Assembly: GCA_013180625.2 (NCBI GenBank)
Contig: SNVD02001362.1
Location: forward strand, 988,501-1,052,500
Direction: 5' to 3'
DNA from: Boswellia sacra
Lineage: Eukaryota > Streptophyta > Magnoliopsida > Sapindales > Burseraceae
DNA length: 64,000 nucleotides
Shown here piece after piece: positions 1 to 10,252 of this stretch; the first letter of the stretch is position 1; every line of letters starts with the position of its first letter. A program made the position numbers and the translations under genes. The notes below the pieces were generated by a model. That model made no database searches, was not told where the DNA came from, and saw only the letters and a list, made by a program, of their open reading frames with translations.

Positions 1-205
1 AAAGATACCAGTGAGAGGGGGATGAACAAAATGGAAGTAAACATGATAACAGTAAATGCAAAAAGGGCAAAGGCATGGCATTAATTTTCTATCCCCTGAG
101 GCGCACGGACAATGTCGACATAATTGCCAAAATACGAACAAAGAAAGAAAAAGACAAATCAGTTGTCTTTAAAGGGCATATTATTTGCTACTAAAAGTTA
201 TCATG

Positions 206-342
206 AACCAGTTATCGAAATGATAAGACAAGACATGAATTTTCTTTTCTTTGAGTAAAAATCAGTAACTCAACCAGTTATTGAAATAATAAGACAAGTC
301 AAGACATGAATTTTATTTTCTTTGTGTAAAAATCAATAACTC
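206..342. repeat. Tandem duplication in the 3' flank of METE copy 1
   Basis: Two imperfect units, 206-271 and 272-342, follow each other directly. Both start AACCAGTTAT and end ATAACTC or GTAACTC, and the second has a 5-base internal insertion. The equivalent position beside METE copy 2 (about 45410-45480) has a single unit, so the duplication arose after the two genes separated or was lost in copy 2. It lies just past the stop codon and is probably within the 3' UTR. Confidence 0.8.
312..317 (-). terminator. Candidate polyadenylation signal of METE copy 1
   Basis: AATAAA on the minus strand lies about 50 bases after the METE copy 1 stop codon, in an A/T-rich flank. Plant poly(A) signals are loose and no transcript evidence is available, so this is only a candidate. 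Confidence 0.3.
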
Positions 343-367
343 ACACTCCCATTCCATGATGAACCAC

Positions 368-3300
368 TCACTTGGCGCTGGCAAGTTGGGTGCGGAGGAG
401 CTTGGCAGCGGCAACCATGTTTTTCAGAGCTGGCTTCACCTCAGAGTATTTACGCGTCTTGAGACCGCAGTCAGGGTTGACCCACAAGATGTTGGCCTCA
501 AGCACCGCAAGCATCTTGTTGATTCTGTCAGCAATCTCTTCTGTTGATGGCACTCTGGGAGAGTGGATGTCATAAACACCAGGGCCAATTCCAGCACCAT
601 ACTTCACTCCCTCGCGGAAGACTGACAAGAGCTTCTCGTCAGAGCGAGAGTTCTCAATGGTAATCACATCAGCATCCATGTCAATGATCGAGTGGATGAT
701 GTCATTGAAGTTGGAGTAGCACATGTGGGTGTGGATCTGCCAGTTGGAAAAAGGGGTCAGATAAATAATCAACTACCATATTTGAGATGTCAAATTGGCA
801 GTGAAGAGGAAATCAACCTGAGTAGTGTCCTGGACACCACAGTTGGTGATCCTGAAGGAGTGGACAGCCCATTCTAAGTAAAAAGCATGCTCAGACTTCC
901 TAAGAGGCAGCCCTTCTCTCAAGGCAGCCTCATCAATTTGGACAACATTGATGCCTGCCTTCTCAAGATCCTCAACCTCATCCTTGATAGCCAAAGCAAT
1001 CTGATAGCAGGTTTCAAATCTGGAATATTGACCAAAAAAAAAAATTTTAATTCAACAAATATTGCCATTTGAAAAGATTAGCAAACAAATGAACTCTTTT
1101 CCTTTGCATCTCTATTTCTTCTACTGCTTTTCATTTTCTGTACCTGGGCTGGTCATTTCGGACGAAGGACCAGTTGAGAATGGTTACTGGGCCAGTAAGC
1201 ATTCCCTTCATTGGGCGAGCAGTCATGCTTTGAGCCAAGGAGGACCAGAACACGGTCATAGCCTTGGGACGACTTACATCACCATAGATGATGGGTGGCT
1301 TAACACAGCGAGATCCATAGGATTGCACCCACCCATTGGCAGTGAAAGCGAAACCTGACAATTGCTCTCCAAAGTACTCAACCATATCGTTTCTCTACCC
1401 AAAAAAAAAAAAAAAAAAACAAGTGCATCCTCTGTAAGCAAAAAATGCGGGGAACAAATGAAAGACCGAACTAGTAATTCAAAACCAAGGAGACAACTAC
1501 TGCTGTTCCTCCAAATTATAGAGGAAACTTACCTCTGGTTCACCATGAACCAAGACATCGATGTCAAGCTCTTCCTGGATTTTAACAACTTTTCCGATTT
1601 CCTCCTTGATGGCATTAACATATTCCTCCTCAGAGATCCTAAAAAGAATAATAGCATGATCAGGAGACCAGTTCATAGAATGCTCAGTATAATTCCACAA
1701 AAGGCATAAAATGAAGAACATTTGCATATTTACTCACTTCTTGGCCTTGTATTCACGACGGACTCTCCTAAGTTCAATGGTTTGTGGGAAGGACCCAATG
1801 GTAGTGGTTGGGAGGATTGGAAGATTGAGCTTCTTCTGTTGAGCATCCAGTCTAGCACTAACATTTGTAGCACGTCGGTGGTCTGAACCTCTCAAAGCAG
1901 CGGCCTAAGAAAGCAAGAGGTTGAAATGATTCTCAGCAAGATGCTAAGCAGTCACTTCAAAAGCATAAAATGGGGAAGACAAATCAAGCACTTACAGCCT
2001 TTTGAACTGCCCCATTGGTAACCCTTGGGGAGGACTTTCTTGAAGCCTGAGCTGCAGCATTGGCGGAGAAGAATTCCTGAAAATAACACCACAAAAAGTG
2101 AGTAATGTTAGTCTCATTCAAATCATCTTCGGAAAGATGAAACATTCACAAGAAAGAAAGTGGATGAAGTTATAACATGTAGACTCATGCTAAGAAGCAC
2201 ACTCAGTATCATAAGCCTTGCTCAGAAGTGCCAAAAATTTGACATAAGATGGCCTGTTTAGGAAAATATATTCAGAACTCTAAACATATATAAAGTGGCC
2301 TAACCAGATAGTCATCCCAAGAACCAACTTTACATACCAAGCTCAATTTCACTTCAAGTCCAATATATATTGCTCAGATTTTTTATTTTTATCCACCCAA
2401 GATGTATATTGCTCAGGTAACTATTTCTACCTATCTGCTGAACATTGGTTATTTTTCATTTTGTCAGTTATAAAATTTCCAAGAGAATTATACCTCATTC
2501 TTTTCTCCAACCAAAGCCAAGAGAATTATACCTCATTCTTTTCTCCAACCAAAGCCTTGGCCAATGCATTAACTTCAACAACTTTCTGGGCAGCAAATGC
2601 AAGCCAAGACTTGATTTCCTTATCCAGCTTAGGCTCATTGACTAGATCAACTGCAGTGTGGAGAAGTGAGCAGGAGGTGGAGACCACAAGCTTGTCTGCA
2701 TACAAATAACAAGAATTATACGTCAATTCATATGGTAAAATAAAAAAAATAAATATAAAAAAGGAACTCATCACCATGTAAAAGAATATGCAAGCAGAAA
2801 ATGAATACCTTTGCCAACAATGCCCTCAAGTTCCTGCAGGGTAGAGAGGGAAGCAGCAAGATCATTGGCCCAAATATTCCTTCCATCAACCACTCCCGCA
2901 AAGAGGTATTTGCCCTGAGGGAATCCACGCTTGATCAGGTCAAGGGTCTTAGTTCCACGAACCAAATCAAAACCGTGGGCAGTAACACCCTTCAAAGAAG
3001 TGAGGGTCGTAAATGCCTCAGTAGGGATATCAGCAAAGTAAGTCTCAATAAGGACATTCAAGCCAGATAAAGTTGATTCTAGTTCAGAGTAGGCCTCAGT
3101 AAAAGCGTGCAACTCGTGAGAGTCAAGATCCATCACGAGCGTGGGCTCATCAAACTGAATCCAGGAAGCACCAGCAGCTTTAAGCTCAGAAACAACTTCC
3201 CTGTTGAAGATTTTGTAGTTACCATGAATATTAGACAAGTCATATGGGTATTCACATAATATAAAATAAATGCAGATTAAAATACTATAATAGGTTATGA

Positions 3301-4168
3301 TTGCATACTTGTAGATTGGAAGGATTCTGGGAAGAAGGGAAAGAAGAGAGAAGGTCTTCTCAACACCTTTGGCAGGTTTAGAGAGCAACAAGTAAGACAC
3401 AGGGCCGACAAGGACTGGAACAGTTTCTATCCCAAGCTGCGGTTCAGACAAGCGACAGAGATTTAGTAACCAACAAGATTACAGATTATTAGAAAATTAA
3501 AATTGCAAGTTAGATCAAAATTCTCCAATTTACAACTTAAGAAGCCCCTTGGCTGTTAACTCTAAACAGATAAACAGAATAAATAAATTAACTCTGGAGT
3601 AATAAAAATGGACACTAACCGCCTTAGCCTCCTTGTATTCAGTCACTGCCTTGTGAGAAGCATAAGAGAACTTCATAGTGGGTCCCAGTTCAGGAACAAT
3701 GTAATGGCTGCACCATACCAGATCACGAAAACACATTTCAGCATCAGAGAAAGAACAACTAAACCAACGAAAGAGATTCAATCCCACTTGGCAATTCCAA
3801 GCTGCAGCCACCACTTACTAGTTTGTGTCAAACCACTTGGTCATTTCCATGGCGGGCACGGCAGCATTTCCTCTGGCCATGGAGAAGTAACAATCGAATC
3901 CAATCTCACCACCATTCCAGTTGTACCTCTGGGGAACAGCGCCGAGCATTGCTGTGGTGTCGAGCACGAGATCGTAGAAGGAGAAAGTGTTGCTGGGAAT
4001 GTACTTGATCCCAGCCCCAGCCATCTGCTTCCAGATGGATGATCTGAGATCAGCAGCCACCTTCTGCAAATCCTCGGCGCTAGCCTTGCCATCCCAGAAA
4101 GATTCTAAAGCGAACTTCAGTTCCCTTTTCGGTCCCATTCGGGAATATCCTACGATATGAGAAGCCAT
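368..4168 (-). CDS. METE: Cobalamin-independent methionine synthase (METE), copy 1, 11 coding exons
   Basis: The enzyme transfers a methyl group from 5-methyltetrahydrofolate (polyglutamate) to homocysteine, making methionine in the cytosol for protein synthesis and the S-adenosylmethionine cycle. Exons read on the minus strand: 4168-3819, 3707-3620, 3436-3309, 3200-2809, 2695-2532, 2076-1996, 1904-1738, 1638-1533, 1394-1144, 1019-818 and 736-368. All junctions are GT-AG and phases agree, giving 765 residues, the usual plant length. The N-terminal barrel begins [18 protein letters not shown]. The C-terminal barrel carries the zinc ligands His647 and Cys649 (HTHMC), Glu671 ([10 protein letters not shown]) and Cys733 (NPDCGLKTR). 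Compared with copy 2, the first exon differs at nine residues, including Ser9 for a conserved Pro, Leu67 for Gln and Cys93 for Val. The exon 5 donor is duplicated (2479-2554). The frame is intact, so the gene looks functional, though expression is unknown. Confidence 0.95.
2479..2554. repeat. 38-bp perfect tandem duplication across the exon 5 donor of METE copy 1
   Basis: Two identical 38-bp units, 2479-2516 and 2517-2554, abut. Each contains the last 23 bases of coding exon 5 plus the first bases of its intron including GT, so copy 1 has two identical donor sites 38 bases apart. Use of the donor nearest the exon body (2531-2530) keeps the frame; use of the second would add 38 nt and shift it. 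METE copy 2 has one unit at 47641-47686. Confidence 0.95.
3201..3308 (-). other. Intron 3 of METE copy 1: stop-free, length divisible by three
   Basis: This GT-AG intron is 108 nt and has no stop in the coding frame, so retention would insert 36 residues after Lys188/189 without breaking the protein. The inserted stretch would be hydrophobic and is not part of any METE I know. The matching intron of copy 2 (48332-48441) is 110 nt and would shift the frame if retained. Confidence 0.7.
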
Positions 4169-4500
4169 TTTCCTAAGATCACATCAACACCAATAAAAAT
4201 TAGTTCTTTTTATCCAAATATGTCAAAAAATCACCTTAAAAAATACTTGGAGCAAGCAAATAGTAGATTTGATTCGATTCAAGTTAGATTTAAACGAAAC
4301 TGAATCATTTTTTAATGGCTCCAGCACTCTTAAGACAGGGAGAGGGAATCACTAACCAATAAAATGAGTACGGTGAAGACAACAAAGAGGTTAATGAGTA
4401 ACGCAATAAAAGTACGGCGGTGCATAAAGTTGGAAGAACCGGAGACAAATGAGTATTGATCCGGTGACGGCGATACAGAGAGCGAGGAGAACAGAGCGGC
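4169..4500 (-). other. 5' leader of METE copy 1, probably with an intron
   Basis: From a start site inferred about 30 bases below the TATA box, the leader is pyrimidine-rich. A plausible leader intron has its donor at 4356-4355 (GTTAGT) and its acceptor at 4174-4173 (CTTAG), five bases before the ATG. Copy 2 has an acceptor in the same place (49757-49756) and a candidate donor at 49992-49991. The start site and donor choice are inferred. Confidence 0.45.
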
Positions 4501-4505
4501 ACGTG
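4500..4505. promoter_or_regulatory. G-box CACGTG at the inferred start site of METE copy 1
   Basis: A perfect CACGTG palindrome lies 23-28 bases below the TATA box, close to the inferred transcription start. The aligned sequence of copy 2 (about 50290) reads CACGAA, so the motif is specific to copy 1. G-boxes bind bZIP and bHLH factors; whether this one does is untested. Confidence 0.45.
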
Positions 4506-4527
4506 TTGAGGAATGTGGTCCCGTGTT

Positions 4528-4535
4528 TATTTATA
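4528..4535 (-). promoter_or_regulatory. TATA box of METE copy 1
   Basis: TATAAATA on the minus strand, 360 bases before the ATG, in a stretch alignable with copy 2 (TATAAGTA at 50318-50325). Both are followed by GCAAA-type flanks upstream and a CT-rich leader downstream. Confidence 0.7.
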
Positions 4536-5902
4536 GGCAAATAGAGTCGGTGGGACAAGTTGGTGGAGCAAGGTGGGGCCAAAAATTGTTTAAAACACGG
4601 GACGACAGACGGTATCAGATTGCCAGTTTCCATTTTCTTTTTTTTTTTTTTTCTTTTCATCGTTTTATTTTTCATGTGATTTTGATTTTCACTGGACTTG
4701 AGGTTGTAAGTGCACACGGGTTTTTGTGGCGCGTGAATCAAGGTTGTGGGTTACTTGCTAGACTGCCGGTTGCTGCCGTGTCTGTGCGCCTAAGCAAAGC
4801 TGTGAGAAAAAGTTTTATGTAGCCATTCTTTTACTAATTTGACCTTTGAGATAATTATATCATGCGCATTATCTTGCATATTAAATCATTTGTTTTAACA
4901 AATTCTAATAACAATTGCATGTTTCAATTGTATTTTTATGCAATAAGCATTGGTTAATTAATTTAGAATATATTATAAAGTTTCTTTTTAAAATTATTAG
5001 TATCTTTTATGTGAGTTATTAATTTTTTTAAATGTAACAGTATGTGTACTTTTAAAAGGGGTTTTTAGAGTAATTTTGGAGATTCATATAACCCTAACCA
5101 TTAGACTATGATACTCTTTCCCAAAACAATTATTTTTATTTTTGTAAAATAATTGGAATTGCTCAAGCCTATAAATCTCAAAGACCCAAGAAATTAACAA
5201 TCATATGATTTTTCTTAAAATATTTAACAATATGCTATTATCGTGTCTTTAAGAATTACAATGAAGCATCATTGGTTGTTTAAGGTATAATGAGATTGAA
5301 TGTTATATATGTATTTTGATAAATGATATAATAAAGAAAAAAATATGAACATGAAACTATCTATATCCATAAGATAAGGTTTATTTTTCAGTTTAAAGAA
5401 GACATTTTGTTAGTTATCATGATTATATGATTGAGTAATAGTCTAAAATTTAGATTTACGCAGAACAAGTAAAATAATTTTAAAAGAATATTTTATATAT
5501 AAAGTGTTAAAAATAAAATAAAATGAAAACTAAGGATGGAGATTTATTTACACTGTTAAATTTTATTATTTATTTTTTAGTGTGAGCTTTATCAGAGTAT
5601 CTTTCCAATTTTAATGTGAGCTTTAACAGGCGTCGTCAAAACGCCTGGACCTGATAAAAATAAGTGAAAAATATATAATTATTTAATTGACAATTTACTA
5701 AATAATAGTAAAAATTTGAAGAGATAATGGAGAAAGTTACTCGGGGATTGGCGGCGGCCCCCGTCGTTGTATCCACAATAGGTTAATTAACTATTATTTT
5801 AATAAATTTCGACTTACTTAATTATTAAGTTTCTGTTTGTTTTTGTGATTTCCACTTTGTTTTTAAAATTTTGTAAATTTTTCAAGGCCTCTAATTTCAA
5901 GA
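4536..5902. other. Upstream region of METE copy 1, no gene
   Basis: No supportable coding sequence. Parts align with the upstream region of copy 2. The clearest is a block near 5620-5760, including CGCCTGGACCTGA and AATTTGAAGA-type stretches, that matches about 51090-51250. It holds the conserved promoter-proximal part of the duplicated block. Confidence 0.6.
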
Positions 5903-6218
5903 TTTGGATCCGTCTACAGTACATCCGATGTACCGGTACATCACTTGTCAATTTTTTGTAAATTCAGTGTAAGAGTTGTAAATCTTTATATAAAAATCGT
6001 AAATGTGAAAAAAAAAGTTAAAAATTCTCATTTACGACTTTTATACAATGATTTACAACTTTTACACTAGTTTACAAAAAATCGAAAATAGTTTCATTTA
6101 CAACTTTTACACTCCATATTTACGATTTTTATACAAAAATTTACAACTTTTATACTAAAAATTACAAAAATTTAGAAAAGTGATACACCGGTACAATCGA
6201 TGTACCGTAGCCAAAGCC
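5903..6218. mobile_element. Mutator-type MITE upstream of METE copy 1
   Basis: A foldback element of 316 bp with a perfect 10-bp target duplication, AATTTCAAGA (5893-5902 and 6219-6228). The ends are inverted repeats: GTACATCCGATGTACCGG on the left mirrors GTACATCGATTGTACCGG read from the right. The interior is built of repeats of TTTACAACTTTTACAC-like sequence in both orientations. A 9-11 bp duplication is characteristic of Mutator-like elements. There is no ORF, so it would need a transposase elsewhere. The equivalent site near copy 2 is empty. Confidence 0.85.
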
Positions 6219-6228
6219 AATTTCAAGA

Positions 6229-7772
6229 AGTTAGTTTTAAGAGGCTGCAACCTGTAATGGGTTTGACCATTGTTGAGAGAGAAGAGAGCGGTGATGTTGG
6301 ATTACAATGTTATATTATTTTTACGAATTTAATGCATCACAAAGTGATGGGTAATTTTTAATTTATTATTAAAAATTTCTATTAATTTAATAATGAATTT
6401 ATGTACCTCAATCGTATTTTTTAGATACTTTCCTTCAAGTAAGAATAAGCAGCTGACTCCTCCCGATTGATAAACAAGATAAAAGGAAAAAAGAAAAAAT
6501 TATTTAATTATTATATATTCTTTATTTTTTTATTTGTTTCCTCGAGCAGTTCTCTATTTCCCGAGCACTTGTCTGACTGCCAATCATTAAACATTCGTCT
6601 TAATAAAAAACAAATAAAAAGAAAGACTACGCCTTAACAATGGTGAGGTATTGCTAATTTATTAATCTTGAATACACATATATACACCCGAAAAAAAAAG
6701 TTACAGTAAAATAATTAATAATTTAATAGTATTAAATTTAATTTTTTATTTTAATAACTAGATTTGATCAAATTAATAGCTATAATTTTGTATAAAAAAA
6801 TTTTGTAAAATAATTATGTGTATATAATATAATAATAAAAAATATTTTGATATAATTTTTAACATGAAGTTAAATAAAAATTTTTAATCTTTGACTTAAT
6901 TAAATTCAACAGTTAAGATTTAAAACAATAATTATATTTATTATTATTAACTCATCAACTATCTTAATTAGTGAAATTATTAACATTAAAAACTAAAAAT
7001 TTATGTCTGATTTTGTATTAAAAAAATTCTTCTTAATGATTAATAAATGCAAGTTATACTTATATGTAATGAATAAAAGGTCAAAATTTTGAAATTAGAA
7101 TTAGAAATACGAGTTCTTAATTTCATACTATTTAATACCTTAACCTAAATACTCATATTAGATTAGAATGGATTGGGTGTGTATAGTATGAAATTACTAG
7201 TTTATCCTCGTGGTGTAACGCAGAATTTGACGTGATAAGCTCCAAATTTTATTTGACGTATCACACTCATCGATGTCACACGTCATGTTGTTCATAATTT
7301 CATAGTGTCAGTGGTCAGTTCAACAAAATCCAATTCCAATTATATGTGATACCATTTAACCAACCATAACTGTGATTGAATAAGAAAGAGAAAAATACAG
7401 CTAAATTTTCTTAAAAGGGTTTGCACATGATTGGTGCATTTTCCATTTTCTGTCCGTCGTACACCCTACGGTCAGTCGCCTTAATTTGTACATGTGCTCA
7501 ATAACGTTGGAGCCCTATTTGTTCAAGGTAATTTTTTCAATAATTTATAATTTTATCATTATTTATTATGAATTTATTTATCTATTTATTAATAATAAAA
7601 GAGTAATAATACTCTTTTCAAATTTTATTTTATTTTTAACCGATTAAGACTTCATTCTATAATTAATTTTATATATTTACACATGCAAGTAAAAGAAGAT
7701 GGAATTTAAATACATAATATGTTATATTGAGAAAATAATCATTCTATAATTTTGAATACTATAATTTATCAT

Positions 7773-7817
<45 letters not shown>

Positions 7818-8130
7818 ACTCTAATTATGTATGCATTTTCAACTCACGTGCTCTTCATGTGATATTTAGAATCAGCACATACATATATGTGGTGGAAGGA
7901 AGTAAGATTATAAGTAAAGGTTTTGGCGGATCCAAAATCTTGTCTGGGTTTCTGTTTTTCTGTTTTTCTGATTTTTATGACATGTTTTTGTGTTTTTGTA
8001 ATGTGATGGCTTGTAAACTGATTTTTTTAGATATAAAAGAAAATAGAAAATATTAGCATCATCAAGTATTGTACGAAGTGAGGAAGAATATAAAATATTA
8101 AGTGGCAAAAGTACTATGATGCACAAACTT
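6229..8130. other. AT-rich intergenic DNA within the duplicated block
   Basis: No gene seen. The stretch at about 6560-6690 (GACTGCCAATCATTAAACATT) aligns with about 55600-55710 beyond METE copy 2, which shows that the segmental duplication continues through here. Confidence 0.55.
7777..7814. repeat. (AT)n microsatellite
   Basis: About 19 uninterrupted AT units in otherwise AT-rich DNA. Confidence 0.95.
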
Positions 8131-9190
8131 TTAATTGGCTACAAGGACTCAAATCGGTGTGTTGCAAAGTGGGGCTTGTGCCTCCTTACATAGCAAGGGT
8201 CGCCGCCCCTCCAGCAATCAATCATATTTGGCCACTTTTAATACTTGCTTCCACTTTCCAAATCGGGTCGGGTACTCTCATAAAGTCATGTCTCATCTCG
8301 CCAAGTCACAACTCAAAGTTGTACTTTGTTATATGAGATAGCAGAGTGGGACCGCCTAGCACCAATAGATTTATAGTGGACGAAGGTTCTGTCAGTAGCT
8401 ACAGCAGATATTCCATTCGGTAAAATTGTCTGAAAAGCACTTTTGGATGATAGCTACCGCTATCAGACCGCGATTTTCAAAAGTTGGTATTCACCGTCTT
8501 TTAAAATTTGATTTTAAAAAGTGATGTCTTAATGACGTAATATACTCTTAGGAATTTATGAAATCACAAACATACCCCTCTTTCTTTTTTTTTTTTCTTG
8601 TAAATCACTTGAGTCTCTTATTAGGGAAACCCTAAAACTCTCTGCTCACTTGAATCTCTCAAGGTTTACCAACGCAAAAGACCTTTGACGTGGCACTTTC
8701 AATCAAACACAAGTAAAACGGGTCGTAAATTTTTTGAGACAAAAAATTATTTTTTGTGTCAATATCATAGTCTTTTGCATCATTATATGTCCTAACTCTA
8801 AAGGTCTTTTGCATCAACCATTTGCTCCAGTAATTCACAACAAATCTTGACGTTGCAGTGAGTTACCGATATCAAATATTCCATTCATCTAACTAGATAA
8901 TGGAAAGCTATTTGATAGATTTATTTTTTAAGAAATTATTTTATTTTATTGTTATTGATATTTTAGTTTAGAATAAGACAAAAGGTAAACTTGTCTTTTT
9001 ATTCATGATTTTGATTTAGACAATAGATTCTCTATCATTGTGTGAATAAGAGGGTTTTCAGGTTAGAGTTGGGGGGTACGTGCCTAACAGTCCGTCGATC
9101 AAAACCTAGAGATCTCTAGTAATTACTTTATTTTACAAATTATAAAATTTTAAGGATAAAAATGCTATTTTATGAAACTCTAGGATGTTT
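8131..9190. other. Intergenic, no recognisable gene
   Basis: Short open frames exist (for example 8135-8341), but none has a recognisable domain or splice context. Nothing supportable was seen. Confidence 0.4.
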
Positions 9191-9230
9191 CCTGAAAATT
9201 AACCTATAACTTTTTGGTGGCGTACTTGAA

Positions 9231-9390
9231 CTTACACACGATCTCAGACGCAAATGAATATGGACTGCGTGGAGGACCAGATTCACATAATATGAAGACT
9301 CTGTGCTTTGACTTTGAAGGGTGGTACACCTGATCATGTATGATTTGTTAGCATGAAATCTGCCCACAAATCGGTAAATGGGCAGCACAT
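9231..9390. repeat. Distal part of the METE block duplication (copy 1 side)
   Basis: Shares ordered short matches with 58095-58240: GAATATGGA followed by GGAGGACCAGATT, then GAAG-GTGG and TGATCATG. This puts the far upstream edge of the duplicated block at or beyond 9.4 kb. Divergence is high, so the match is from ordered blocks rather than a full alignment. Confidence 0.55.
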
Positions 9391-9835
9391 TTGTTGATTT
9401 GTCCTCTTTTCACTTAACGACATCAACCCATTTGCACAGAACAACACCATTATCTCAATTTGATGCTGTTTATTTCCGCTTCTCTCGCGGCTAAAACAGC
9501 TTTCTTAATAAGAAAATTTGAAAAAATACTTTTAATAATTTTTTTTTACAAATGACTTTGTATCTAAAAATTTGTATATCGTAACTTTATTTGACATTTG
9601 ACAGTGTCTAATAGGTGTATTAGATAGTATTTTGACATTATTCAATAGTATTCAATAAGTGTATCAACAACATCCGGTAATATTTAACAAATATATAATA
9701 GTGCCTGACACTCAATAAAGGATCATGATATACAAATTTTCATGGACAGAATTATTTTTATAATTCATACTTAAATTTGGGGTAATTGAATTTTCTCTTC
9801 TTAATTAATATTAGAAGTTTCTCAAAAATTTTATG

Positions 9836-10252
9836 GATTGTTTAATTCTTATATAAGAAGAGTTTATAGATGATTCAAAGAGCTATTTTATATCTTTCAA
9901 AAGAAGATTAAAACTAAAGATTTTGAAAAAAGCTCTTTTTAAACTTCTTCTTTAAGTTGTAAAATATCAAATATATATTTACTAAATTTTAAAAGATTTA
10001 TCTTATTTTTTTAATTAGTTTAGTAATTTAATATAATAAGTATTCGTATTACAATATCAAATATATCTTTACTATATTTTAAAAGATTTATCTTTTTTTA
10101 AGGAATTATTTTAGTAATTTAATCTAACAAGTATTGTACATTTATTTAACCAAATAGCCAATAATTTTAAAAAAAAAAACTCTATCCTTATAAATTCTAC
10201 TCCAAGAAGACACGCTTCATTAAAATTCTTGTTTTGTTAAAATCCAAACAAT
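9836..10252. mobile_element. Dispersed MITE-like repeat
   Basis: This AT-rich 0.4-kb segment shares organisation and sequence with 26816-27202. Both begin near TTGTTT and contain AAAAGAGTT/AAGAGTTT, TTTTATATCTTT, AAAGATTTATCTT and AACCAAATAGCCAATAA or AACCAAACAACCAATAA. Both end near CCAAACAA, a loose inverted terminus. No transposase, and no clear target duplication was found. Confidence 0.4.

Noticed and set aside
356..772. Plus-strand frames overlapping the METE copy 1 last exon
   Set aside because: Antisense shadows of the zinc-site exon; no homology of their own.
8135..8341. Possible small protein
   Set aside because: No domain, no splice context, no conserved partner in the copy 2 block.
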